From contig NC_133223.1 in NCBI RefSeq assembly GCF_040436345.1, positions 21,105,613 to 21,169,612 on the forward strand: a stretch of DNA of 64,000 nucleotides, read 5' to 3'. Below the pieces are notes generated by a model. That model was not told the DNA's origin. It saw only the letters and a list, made by a program, of their open reading frames with translations, and did no database searches. The first letter of the stretch is position 1. Each line of letters begins with the position of its first letter. This stretch comes from Pagrus major (Eukaryota > Chordata > Actinopteri > Spariformes > Sparidae). A program made the position numbers and the translations under genes. Positions 12,491-34,003 of the stretch are shown in pieces.

Positions 12491-13840
12491 TGAGATTCGT
12501 TGTTATAGCCTTCACTGAAGCGCCCAAAGTAGTAGTCACAATTACTGTATGTCAGCCTTGACCCGCTAAATCTTTAAAATTTTTCTACCACATTTATTAT
12601 TTAAATAATCGAATGCCATTATTCATACATATAGTTATTTAATTCTGGCAGGGGCGAGTCTGCTACACAAAGGGTACTTTTACTTGAGTGTTTTTACACT
12701 GCTGTACTAATACCTTGACTTGAATGAGCTGATTACTTTCTGCACTACTGGTAACTGCAGGTGTGTGACTGTATAGAGGACAGAATAGGCAAAAGACCCT
12801 GTTCACTGCAGACATTTTGGCTCATCAAGTCAGGAAAATCACCCATGGAATTTATAACATTAATGATGGCTGCATTCCATTTAGGTGAGCTGGTTCTAGG
12901 ACTCTGGTCATGTATATGCTCATTCACTGACATAACTTATTGGGACACCTAATAGAAAGAAGCCCCTGTTAACCGTATTGGTCACACCTGTGCTTTTCCT
13001 GCTTTGACGAGTCAAAGCTATGAAGGGTCTATTGAAGTGATAGTTACAGTATGTAAGACAGCTAACCCATTGTAAACCCTTGGTTAAGTGAGAGCACAGT
13101 AGGCCTTCTCACATTTAGTAGAACAAAGAAGTGTAACTTGCCAGAATGTAGGCTTTTAGTTCACTGTGTGACTCATCTGGTCAGGATCACATGATGAGCT
13201 AATCATGTAAGTCAGTTATTTTGACTTGTCATGTACCAGCTCACACAACTTTACTTGCTTGTCACATTGCTCCCATCTGGTGGCTGAGGGAAGCAACTGT
13301 TAGCCCATTGTATATTTTGTGGCTAATTATCAACATGGCAAAAAGGAAGGAAATTGGCAAACAAACTAAAATTGCCATTGTGAATGAATGGGAGGTGCTT
13401 GCAAACAGTGAAATCCAGCAAAACAAAGCTGGAAAAAATACCTACTATGGACAGCAAATAGAACAAAATGCATATGGTAGATTTTAATCATCCATGTTTA
13501 CTTTGATGAAAATATTCCTTTGGGCAGTACTGACTTTCCCTTGACCACATATATTGTGTACATAACTTTTGTAGTCAGTACTTCTTGTAGTTTTCACAAC
13601 TAATGCTCTTTTACTAGTTTCTTATCTGAAAGCCAGGTATAATCGGTCACTGTTGTAAAAGTTCAATGCCAAGCTCATTAGTCTGAGATCACTACACAGA
13701 ACAGTATAAAAGGCTTGTTGTAGGGATTTACAAAAAAGAAAAAAAGAAAAAAAAGAAAAAAACTTTGCTTAATGGGCTGCCAAACTATGCTGAAGGACTT
13801 TAGGAATGATCACACATTAACTTAGGTTTATGAGAACTTT

Positions 13841-13846
13841 TTTAAT
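13841..13846 (-). terminator. candidate poly(A) signal (ATTAAA) of the first minus-strand tubulin gene
   Basis: ATTAAA on the minus strand, about 110 bases downstream of the stop codon at 13958. It is the common variant hexamer. No closer AATAAA was seen. Confidence 0.45.
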
Positions 13847-13957
13847 GACAATACTGATAAATCACCACCACAGGTTATCAGAATGTTGCTGGGAATGTGA
13901 AACGTTCATGACAACTGTTGGAATGGGTGATGTGAAGCCTAGATGATGTTTGGCCCT

Positions 13958-17470
<3,513 letters not shown>

Positions 17471-17548
17471 TTTGTATGCTTGTCCTTTTCGACTGACGTT
17501 GAGGATTCAGATGCAAGGCAGAAGTGCGGAGGAGAGGGAGAGTCAGGG

Positions 17549-17615
17549 TTTATATAGGCAAGGATGTGGTGGGGGCAGGCTGGAGAGCACAGTAAGCAGC
17601 TGCACAGCTCATTGG
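17549..17615 (-). promoter_or_regulatory. core promoter of tubulin A: TATA box and CCAAT box
   Basis: On minus, TATATAAA lies at 17556-17549 and an inverted-strand CCAAT (CCGCCAATGAG context) at 17615-17611, about 55 bases further upstream. The start codon is at 17470, leaving room for a transcription start near 17525 and a short 5' UTR. The spacing is typical for a TATA/NF-Y promoter. Confidence 0.7.
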
Positions 17616-17619
17616 CGGG

Positions 17620-17763
17620 AGGGAGCAGCAGTTTGAAAAAAAAAGAGGGAAGTCCCTAACACTGCCTGTCATGATATCCACCCATACATTTATCTGCTTT
17701 GTCTTTCTGTGTGAGATTAGACACGTATGTATGCAAAATGAACCTCTCCCATTTTTTCTAATC

Positions 17764-17811
<48 letters not shown>

Positions 17812-18305
17812 CAGTGAGTGTTTGCAGTGAGGAACTGTTGAGTTCGTTATATAGACTTGTTTTTTTGTTGTTTTTTTTACATCAAACAGTCAGATAAACA
17901 CAGGTGTTACCAATGATACTAATTAAGATTCGGTTCCATTCAGGTCAAACAGAGTCCAGGTGCTGCTATTGTGCATGTTGGCTCACTAGAAAGTCTTCGC
18001 TGCACTAAATGGAACGAAACCTTAATTAATTTTCATGAATTAAACCTGTGTTTACCTTCTATTTCATTTCAATATGGCTGTCGTGAAAAAGGTTTGTTGC
18101 TTGTTATGTTGGGGAACTGATGCAAAATGTTCTGCCCTCAAGATTTGTCAACATATTTTATGTATTTATTTTATGAATGTGGGCTTGGAGAATCATTATG
18201 ATTATTTTCTGCATGCATTTGCACCCACACACTTATTAACACACATACTCAGTCCACCCTGTGTTTATATTAAGTCATGAAATGAGTAATCACACAATAT
18301 ATATG
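17620..18305. other. intergenic stretch between tubulin A promoter and tubulin B 3' end
   Basis: No gene recognised. It holds a pure (TG)n run at 17765-17810 and otherwise AT-rich unique sequence. Confidence 0.55.
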
Positions 18306-18323
18306 GAAACATGGATGAACTTC

Positions 18324-18329
18324 TTTATT
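18324..18329 (-). terminator. candidate poly(A) signal of tubulin B
   Basis: AATAAA on minus, about 820 bases beyond the stop at 19145, implying a long 3' UTR. An earlier signal was not obvious. Confidence 0.45.
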
Positions 18330-19144
18330 CTTAATCATTACATGTAAAAGACATATGCTTTAATGATAGGAAGAGTCAAAAATGAGCAATATGATACAAT
18401 CCTTTTAAGTGGCAAGATGACACAAATGACATGGCAATATGCAGGGTTTCAGTTTAATCGCAAATTCAGAATATACAGATGAACATTGCGATGTAATTTA
18501 ACACACCACTGAAATGTATGAAAATCAAAACCCAGAAATTTCAAGGCCAGTTTTGGCCACTTTTCAGCAGGCTCTTAGGATCACAGAGCTGTGATTCACA
18601 CATTACTGGGATCCTATTGTTGCCGCAGGCCACTGTCTGAGTATGAGCTACACAAACAACACCAGTCAGTGAGTTAGTGAGTTATTTTCTCTCTCTCCTG
18701 CTCTCACAGAGTCAGAGTCACAGCTGAATGGTATATAGAAACTGACATAGGAGCCCTTTCATAACTTACATTCCACATGGGAGAGGATAGTGGGGGGAGG
18801 TGCACAAAGGAGAGGGTTTGGTCTAAGTGTCTCAGTATGATACACTAGAAAGAAAAGATCTTTAAAGGCCTAAAACAAGATATGGTGGACCACAAATTTC
18901 TTTGCTTTCATTGTAAATATGTTTTTACACAGTGCTATAACGAATGGTACAACTAACTTGTTTAATTTCACAATTTTCCTCTGTTTTGAGGATAATGATA
19001 GGGATTATTGAAATGTGTTTTGCCAAAAGGCAGTTTTGTTGGTTTATGTCTTCACTACAAAAAGTAAAAGTCTCAATTTAAAATAAAGTATCCATTGTCA
19101 ATGAATATCACTTTACTTTGGGTTAAATGCAGGCCTTAGGGGAG

Positions 19145-21054
<1,910 letters not shown>

Positions 21055-21127
21055 CGTTGATCTCTTCTCCAATGTCCAGGTATCGGTAAGAAGATGTAAT
21101 GCTGGACACAACTGTGCACCTCTGCGT

Positions 21128-21134
21128 TTTTATA
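21128..21134 (-). promoter_or_regulatory. TATA box of tubulin B
   Basis: TATAAAA on minus, 74 bases upstream of the start codon, placing transcription start near 21100. No clear CCAAT box was seen next to it. Confidence 0.65.
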
Positions 21135-23270
21135 CCTGCAGCTTAATGTGAACAGTGATTTGATCTGAGTTGTAATCAGAGAACCCACTGATGACACTAG
21201 GATAAGGTCATCCGCTTGACAGACATACACACAATGCAAAAGGAGGTCACCACCCTGTTCATTGTGTGAGTGTGTGAGTGTTTTGTGCTGGTGTGTAGTA
21301 TGTTCACCTCATATTTCAGAAAGCAGAAGCAGCATCGCAGACGAGGGGAAGGTAACCTAATGTAGTTTCACTTGGCAGTTTCTAATGCATGACCTTATGA
21401 TGTAGCTTATGATAAGATAAAAAACTCCTGTTGTATTGACTTTTTTTGTTTCTAATAGGAACATTTATGATAAGTCATAGAATCTGAGAAAGAATCCAAT
21501 TGCTTGTGTGTCACTTCAAGAACCGTCTGCCATATGTATATAATATTATGGAAGATTTGAAATTTAGGTATTACAGTCACTCACTATTTTGTAATATTGA
21601 CAGTGTCATATGACCTTTTTTGAATTAGTATTCATTGAATTTGATGCATGAATTAATGAATTTGAACCATTGACTGTGTAAAAGATTAACTCATTCCTAA
21701 TGAGTTAATGGTCTCAATCACTGAACACATTTGCTGAATCCATAAATATTTTGCTTCCATATTCCTAATAAGGAAACATCTGAGACTAGAAATTGAAGTA
21801 GATTCATTGTTGCTCTTCTAAAGGAGATTTGTGTGGATACTTGTGTGGATATAAAATGCATGCTAAGAACATAACGTGAGACTCTTGTTAACATTTATTG
21901 TTAAAGTTATTGTTGGACAGAATCTCCAAATTTGGAACATCTGTTCTGAATCCCAGTGGCACATTTAAAAAACCAAAACATACAGTTTTATAAAAATGAA
22001 TTACATTGTCAAGCATACCACTTTCCCACACTATGTTCCTGTTAAACCTAAACTGTCAGTCTCTATATGAGACCTGCTCCTCCTTCCCTGTTAGTTCTTC
22101 AACCCCTTGGGACAGTAGAGAAACTAAATACATGGGAACTGCCTCACAAAGCATCAGCTGACTAAATGGAGTAAACAACACTTGCATGTTGGAGAAGTCT
22201 CATAATAAGTCAACCACAGAAACAGTGCATTTAAAGCCAAAAAGACACAAACTCCGGTGTCCTTGGTCAGGTCACAGGAGTCCTTCTAAGCCCAGAAAGC
22301 CTGTATGAATGCCAGTAGGTTGTAGTTCACATGTCTACATTTTGTCTCAACATGAGTTTCAGTTGGGTAGCTGCCTGTTTCAATTGGCAGGAAGAACCTA
22401 GATGTGTTAAACAATGCCAAAACAAGTCAAACCACTTTCAAGACCGGCAGGCATCCACTGTTTGCACTGAGTCAGTATGATTTCCTGTTTTGGGGTAAAA
22501 CACTGTGGCTTCATTCACAAATGTCATGCGGACTTTTGCTCTCACCATATTTATTTGTAACTGCTTTATTTTCACCAAAAATAATTGATGGTGAAATTGA
22601 AAGTAACTCAGCACTAAGATAAACAGTCTCTCACTGACTTTAATCCTGTTTGTCTTGAACATATTAGTGGCACCAGGAAGCTGAGGATGATAAGACAGTG
22701 TCAACTATTTATTATAAGGTTGGTTTCCCTCCTGAGGCAGTGAGATTCATTGGTAACAACGAAGGTAATCGATGTTGATTTCACATCATTTCAACACAAA
22801 GCTCAGAAAGCACCATGTTGTGAATGTTATGCAATGTTATTTCAAACTAAAACACTTTGGTTTCACATTAGTGCCACACAGTATTGCAAATTTGAACACT
22901 CATATGAGTTGAAGTGCTCTTGAATATTTCTGGGAAAGAACACGCCTGGCTGTTCTCTCATAGGTGTTGCCTGAGTCATAAAGCTGTGTCCCACTTCCAT
23001 TGTTTGAGAGTGTAGGTCCCCAGCGGCCCACAATAAAGTCTTTTCACGAATAGAAAGAATGAATGACACCTAGAAAAGAACAAAAAGTACGATGAAGAGA
23101 TCATTTGCACAACTCTGAAGTTGCGAGAGATAAGTGTTTTATAATTCTTATGTTGTAAAAACTCAGCAAAGGGCCTATATTTGCAGTGTTATTGACCAAG
23201 CCACATATGGTATATCACATTACAAACTGGAAGCTTATAATCACAATTTGGTTGGTTGAAGGGTGACATG

Positions 23271-23723
23271 CACTCACCGATCACTTCATTAAGTACACTT
23301 CTACAATCTACAATCTAATGTGATCCAGTACAACAGCTCTGTCATGAATTCCTGACACTGTCATAAAGGTAATAATTCTACTTTATGTTTATTATTGATG
23401 TTGTAGTAGGTGGTGGTGGTGTACTGGAGTTCATCATATTGAAAGGTGTTTCTAATATTCTGCCTCTCTTATGTATGTAAATGCGATCAACCAGATATTA
23501 GGAACACCTCTCAGTATAATGTAATGTGGACCAGTTCAACACCACCGTTTAGTAAAACCTCAATAATAAACATGTAGTTAAATTAATACCTGACTCTGAC
23601 AGCGTCAATCAAGACTGAAAACTGAACATTATCATCTTTGTAAAGGTGGAATTTATGGCAGTTGGATCACATTAGATTGTACAAGAGAGTACAAAGAGTT
23701 CCTAATGAAGTGGCCAGTGAGTG
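23271..23723. mobile_element. MITE-like element with CACTCAC...CACTTCATTA inverted ends
   Basis: The left end CACTCACCGATCACTTCATT and the right end (complement CACTCACTGGCCACTTCATT) form near-identical inverted repeats about 450 bases apart. The ends match a widespread teleost repeat known by its GGCCACTTCATTAGGTACAC terminus. Internal sequence is non-coding, with smaller inverted repeats of its own. Confidence 0.7.
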
Positions 23724-24110
23724 TATACAACCCACAATAGTGGTAAAAAAAAAAAAAAAAAAAACTTCTGCTCCAAGAAGTCACATGACTGTCTGACACA
23801 CAGTTTCATTCAGGGACTCATGGTGAAGCAACTACGACCTCTAGCTTTGAAACGGTACAATGACAGCCTATCCAGTAAAATGGCTCGGGAGGGTTGGTGT
23901 TCAGTCAGCAGGATGTCTGCCCCACCCACAAGACAACTGACTGCAGGCGCAACCTTTCATACAGTATGTACAGTACATATATAGTGGTGTGAAGTGGTCA
24001 TAAATAACTGTAAAGTATAATGTTAAAAGCAGTTTGAATTGATACAGTGAGCAGGATTGGATATTTTTCTAACTGGGCAATTATTGTTTTTATTTTGTCT
24101 GGTGTTCTGT

Positions 24111-24137
24111 AGAGCACTATAGAGCACTATAGAGCAC
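24111..24137. repeat. 10-bp minisatellite AGAGCACTAT, about 2.7 copies
   Basis: Two exact copies plus a seven-base partial copy in direct tandem. Confidence 0.9.
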
Positions 24138-24342
24138 AGGTAGTGCTACAGGAGGACATACTGAGATCTTTGACCTATGTAAAAATGTACACAAAGTATC
24201 AAAAGTAAAAGTACATATTATGCAGAAGCACAAATTTTATAGAAAACTGATCATTTATAATTCTGTTATTATTAATAACAAATAGTTGTAGCATTTTCAG
24301 TGCATGCTGTAGTTTGTCGACATTGAGCCAATTCTTCTTATA

Positions 24343-25144
24343 AAAAGCATTAACGTTTACATTTAACTAATTTTGATGAATTGTTTTTATATTCAGTGAT
24401 TAATATTCATTTAAGTACAAGAAATTCTGCAAATCAAAATAAGACACTGCAACTGGCAGTGAGTCTGCTTTCTTTTCTTTTAGCAGTGAAGTGATAAACT
24501 ATGACTGAAAATTATACACTTATTGTATTGTATACAATAACATTTCATGGTAAAAAAAAAAGTGAATTTGCAGTAGGCTACTATTAAAAATGTGCACAAT
24601 ATATTATGCAAGTCAGTTGTCTACATTTTGTTTGATCAATATCATATGAGGACTATGCTAAAAAAAATTAAAAAGCATGTAGTGGACATAAAGGCTGCCA
24701 CATATAAAATACATACACTTGGTGCAGTAACAGACATAAGTGTCAGCATGTTTAAAGGACCGTACCATGTTACTACATGCCACTGTCTACTGTCAGCATT
24801 TTTCATTTAATTCAACTTTAAATATGGACAACTCACTTGCATAATATATGGTGCATATTTATAATGGTAGCCTACTGCAACTTTACTTTTTTTTTTTTTT
24901 TTTTTACCATGAAATGTTATTGTATACAATATAATAAGTGTATAGTTTTCTGTCATGGAGCATATCACTTCACTGCTAAAAGAAAAGAGAGCAGACTCAC
25001 TGCCAGCTGCAGTGTCTTATTTTGATTTGCAGGCTTTGTTCATTTTTTGTCTCAATGATTGTCATTAGTACTTAACTCAGTATAAATCACTGAATCCAAA
25101 AACGATTCATCAAAATCAGTTAAATATAAACGTTAGTGCTTTTC
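24343..25144. repeat. large imperfect inverted repeat upstream of the plus-strand tubulin gene
   Basis: The left arm (24343-24630) and right arm (24821-25144) are reverse complements along almost their whole length, with scattered substitutions, a homopolymer length difference (A10 against T20) and a block of about 30 bases present only in the right arm. A 190-base spacer separates the arms. Landmarks in both arms include AAATCAAAATAAGACACTGC and TTGTATACAATAACATTTCA. It could be a foldback-type element or a local inverted duplication. No transposase is visible and no clear target-site duplication was found. Confidence 0.85.
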
Positions 25145-25386
25145 GTTCAGAAAACCCAGTTTTCACTTCTTCTTGGGCACAGTGGCCTGCGCGCTCACGG
25201 TGCGCGTCCACGCGGCAGAGGCAGGTGGGAGTGGTTTGCAGTTGAATATAGCCTGACAGCTCCTCGCCCACCTGGCATTACTTACTCACTCGGACCACAT
25301 TGACGGCTGCTGTGAGAAGCTAAAGAAAGGCTAAAGCCAGCTGCACTTGTGTTTTCTCTTAAAGGACTCTCTACCAAGAAGCTACA
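25145..25386 (+). promoter_or_regulatory. proximal promoter and 5' UTR of the plus-strand tubulin gene
   Basis: Between the inverted repeat and the ATG the sequence becomes CpG-rich (around 25190-25215) with E-box-like CACCTG/CAGGTG words. No TATA box at a good distance was seen. The transcription start is not determined. Confidence 0.45.
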
Positions 25387-31941
<6,555 letters not shown>

Positions 31942-31990
31942 ACAGGCTTAGCTGTCATTTGTTTTTGTCAGGGACAAAATTGGTCTATTG

Positions 31991-31996
31991 AATAAA
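31991..31996 (+). terminator. poly(A) signal AATAAA of the plus-strand tubulin gene
   Basis: Canonical hexamer 50 bases after the stop codon, giving a very short 3' UTR. It is the first AATAAA after the stop. Confidence 0.65.
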
Positions 31997-32630
31997 TAGA
32001 AAATATTTAAGAAATGGAGCATATTTTGCATGTTGGTTTCAAATTTAGAAATATTTTGTTTGTTTTAAATTTACCTTTTTTTTTTAAATTCAATATCTAC
32101 TCACGTGCCTAAGGTCCGAGATAATTCTTTTGTTGTGCATTGAGATTATTACTTTTTGACAGGACAGAAATGACCTAATGTTTGAAACCTGTGTTGATGC
32201 TCATTAAATCGTTTCCCAAACATATTGCCTGTTCATTTATGACTTTAAAATATGAATCTTTCTTGTCTTATAAGTGATCGAGTAATTATATATAATTTGT
32301 GACACTACCATTATATTTTGCACTCACTTATTTTTTATTTTATTTGGCTCCGTTTTGAGGTAGTGCTGTGTCATTGTTGAACCAAACCTAGTTGGAATAT
32401 CTGTAGTTTTATAGCTCAGCCACTAGAGTCCAGTCAAATCCGGTTTATGGAGCCTTTCTTGGTAAGAAGGACCTGGTTTTCGGGGCTGTTGAGACATGCA
32501 GTTCAGCATGAAAAAGTTCTTTAGTCAGCTGACCAAGACAGTCATCCCTGTCTCTCATATAAACACAGCTTCCACACATATCTCTGTCTTTCATATTTTT
32601 GACAGTTTTCTTTGTTTTCTTGTGTGTGTA
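31997..32630. other. intergenic stretch 3' of the tubulin gene
   Basis: AT-rich sequence with no recognised feature up to the microsatellite at 32631. Confidence 0.5.
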
Positions 32631-32638
32631 TATATATA

Positions 32639-32684
<46 letters not shown>
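32631..32684. repeat. compound (TG)n/(TA)n microsatellite
   Basis: TG and TA runs leading into CA repeats, immediately before a Tc1-like end. The TA run offers many TA target dinucleotides. Confidence 0.95.
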
Positions 32685-32687
<3 letters not shown>

Positions 32688-32927
32688 TGAACAAAAATAT
32701 AAACGCAACACTTGTTTTTGCTTCCATTTTTTATATACACAAAAGATCCATTTCTCTCAAATATTGTTCACAAATCTGTCTAAATCTGTGTTAGTGAGCA
32801 CTTCTCCTTTGCTGAGATAATCCATCCCACCTAACAGGTGTGGCATATCAAGATGCTGATTAGACAGCATGAATATTGCACAGATGTGCCTTAGGCTGGC
32901 CACAATAAAAGGCCACTCTGAAATGTG
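32685..32927 (+). mobile_element. one end of a Tc1-like DNA transposon or derivative
   Basis: Begins CACTGAACAAAAATATAAAC and continues with phrases such as GGTGTGGCATATCAAGATGC and GGCCACAATAAAAGGCCACT. I recognise these from a very widespread fish repeat whose end is usually described as Tc1/mariner-like. Only about 240 bases match; the transposase and the opposite end are absent. It follows a TA run. The class assignment is from memory. Confidence 0.6.
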
Positions 32928-32932
32928 CAGTT

Positions 32933-32971
32933 TTGTGCTACTTTGGCTCTGATGGAGCCAAAGTAGCACAA
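32933..32971. repeat. near-perfect hairpin, 17-bp arms
   Basis: Arms 32933-32949 and 32955-32971 are exact reverse complements (TGTGCTACTTTGGCTC core) around a 5-base loop TGATG. It lies at the junction between the Tc1-like end and the 173-bp tandem array. Confidence 0.95.
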
Positions 32972-32972
32972 T

Positions 32973-33402
32973 GTTCATAATCACAGAGGTTATAGAGTAG
33001 TATCTGAAGTACACATAAAATAAATCATTTGATGGTCAGGCTTCATCTGTCCATTTTGAGGGGGGGATACAAATTCTGGCAGACAGGTTGACAGTCTGAA
33101 ATAATATGTTTCCCCCCATATCTTTGGCTAGAAGAGAGGAAACTTGTTCATAATCACAGCGGTTATAGAGTAGTATCTGAAGTACACATAAAATAAATCA
33201 TTTGATGGTCAGGCTTCATCTGTCCATTTTGAGGGGGGGAAACATATTATTTCAGACTGTTAACCTGTCTGCCAGAATTTGTATCCCCCCATATCTTTGG
33301 CTAGAAGAGAGGAAACTTGTTCATAATCACAGAGGTTATAGAGTAGTATCTGAAGTACACATAAAATAAATCATTCAAAGGTCAGGCTTCATCTGTCCAT
33401 TA
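32973..33402. repeat. 173-bp tandem array, 2.5 copies, with an inverted internal block
   Basis: The start word GTTCATAATCACAG recurs at 32973, 33146 and 33319, an exact 173-base period. In copy 1 the 45 bases 33067-33111 lie between a G7 run and a C6 run. In copy 2 the equivalent 45 bases, 33240-33284, are the reverse complement of copy 1's block, with a single mismatch, while both flanks keep the same orientation. Copy 3 ends before the block, near 33402. Confidence 0.95.
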
Positions 33403-34003
33403 TAGTACATTTCAAGTGAAGTAGATTTAATAGACGTAATGAAACCAATCACAGTGATCTTGATTTTGGATATCGACGTTTATTTAGTTCGACAAATTCC
33501 ACACCAGGACTTGAATGACAGCGTGTTATATGTCAATCACATGAGGAAATTAATGCCTCGGTTTTTCCGCTCAGTATGTAGTACGACGTCACGACGTACA
33601 AGAGAATAAAAGCATTTATTTTGATGGGTGGGCCATGTTGCAAAACCTCGTAGATAATTACAACAGCAGAACATTGAATTAAACAATGCAATTGTTGTTA
33701 GTTTTTAATTTACTTGGGTGAAAGCACGCGCAGCGCTGTTTCCGCCTTCGCTGAATGAATGCGCGCTCCCGCGGCCAGGGGAGACAGCTTCTGTCGGGGA
33801 CACCTACATTGGCACGACACCTGTACGGAGGCGCCACCATGCGGAGGTGGGTAGTGTTGCAGAAGCAGGGCTCACATGTTCAAGGGGGCAGAGACCAACA
33901 AGAACAGGAGGTTGCTTCAAGTCTGAGCCATGTATGTAACAGCTAACTGAAGCTAGCTTAAGTTACCTCAGGTTGTTGATAATAGTTAGCTAGCTAGCTA
34001 GCC
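33403..34003 (+). promoter_or_regulatory. upstream region of dhdh
   Basis: Contains a CRE-like GACGTCAC near 33586-33593 and, from about 33720, a CpG-richer segment that probably holds the promoter. The run GTTAGCTAGCTAGCTAGCTA precedes the start codon. No TATA box was identified. Confidence 0.4.

Larger units (their letters stand above)
11711..13840. other. intergenic stretch between dnajb2 promoter and first alpha-tubulin
   Basis: No gene seen. Apart from the repeats at 11820-12150 and 12185-12490 there are only short open frames without recognisable content. An A/AAAAG-rich tract lies at about 13730-13762. Confidence 0.55.
21140..24342. other. intergenic region between divergent tubulin genes (tubulin B side)
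   Basis: No coding exon recognised. It contains an inverted-ended element (23271-23723), a short 10-bp minisatellite (24111-24137) and an acttnaagtac-type repeat fragment near 24175-24250. The remainder is AT-rich unique sequence. Confidence 0.55.

Noticed and set aside
32445-32820. Several short frames with poly Tyr-Ile around 32.6 kb on both strands.
   Set aside because: They are translations of the TA/TG microsatellite.
33586-33600. CRE-like GACGTCACGACGT upstream of dhdh as a strong regulatory call.
   Set aside because: One-base departure from the consensus palindrome and more than 400 bases from the start codon; mentioned only in the upstream-region entry.
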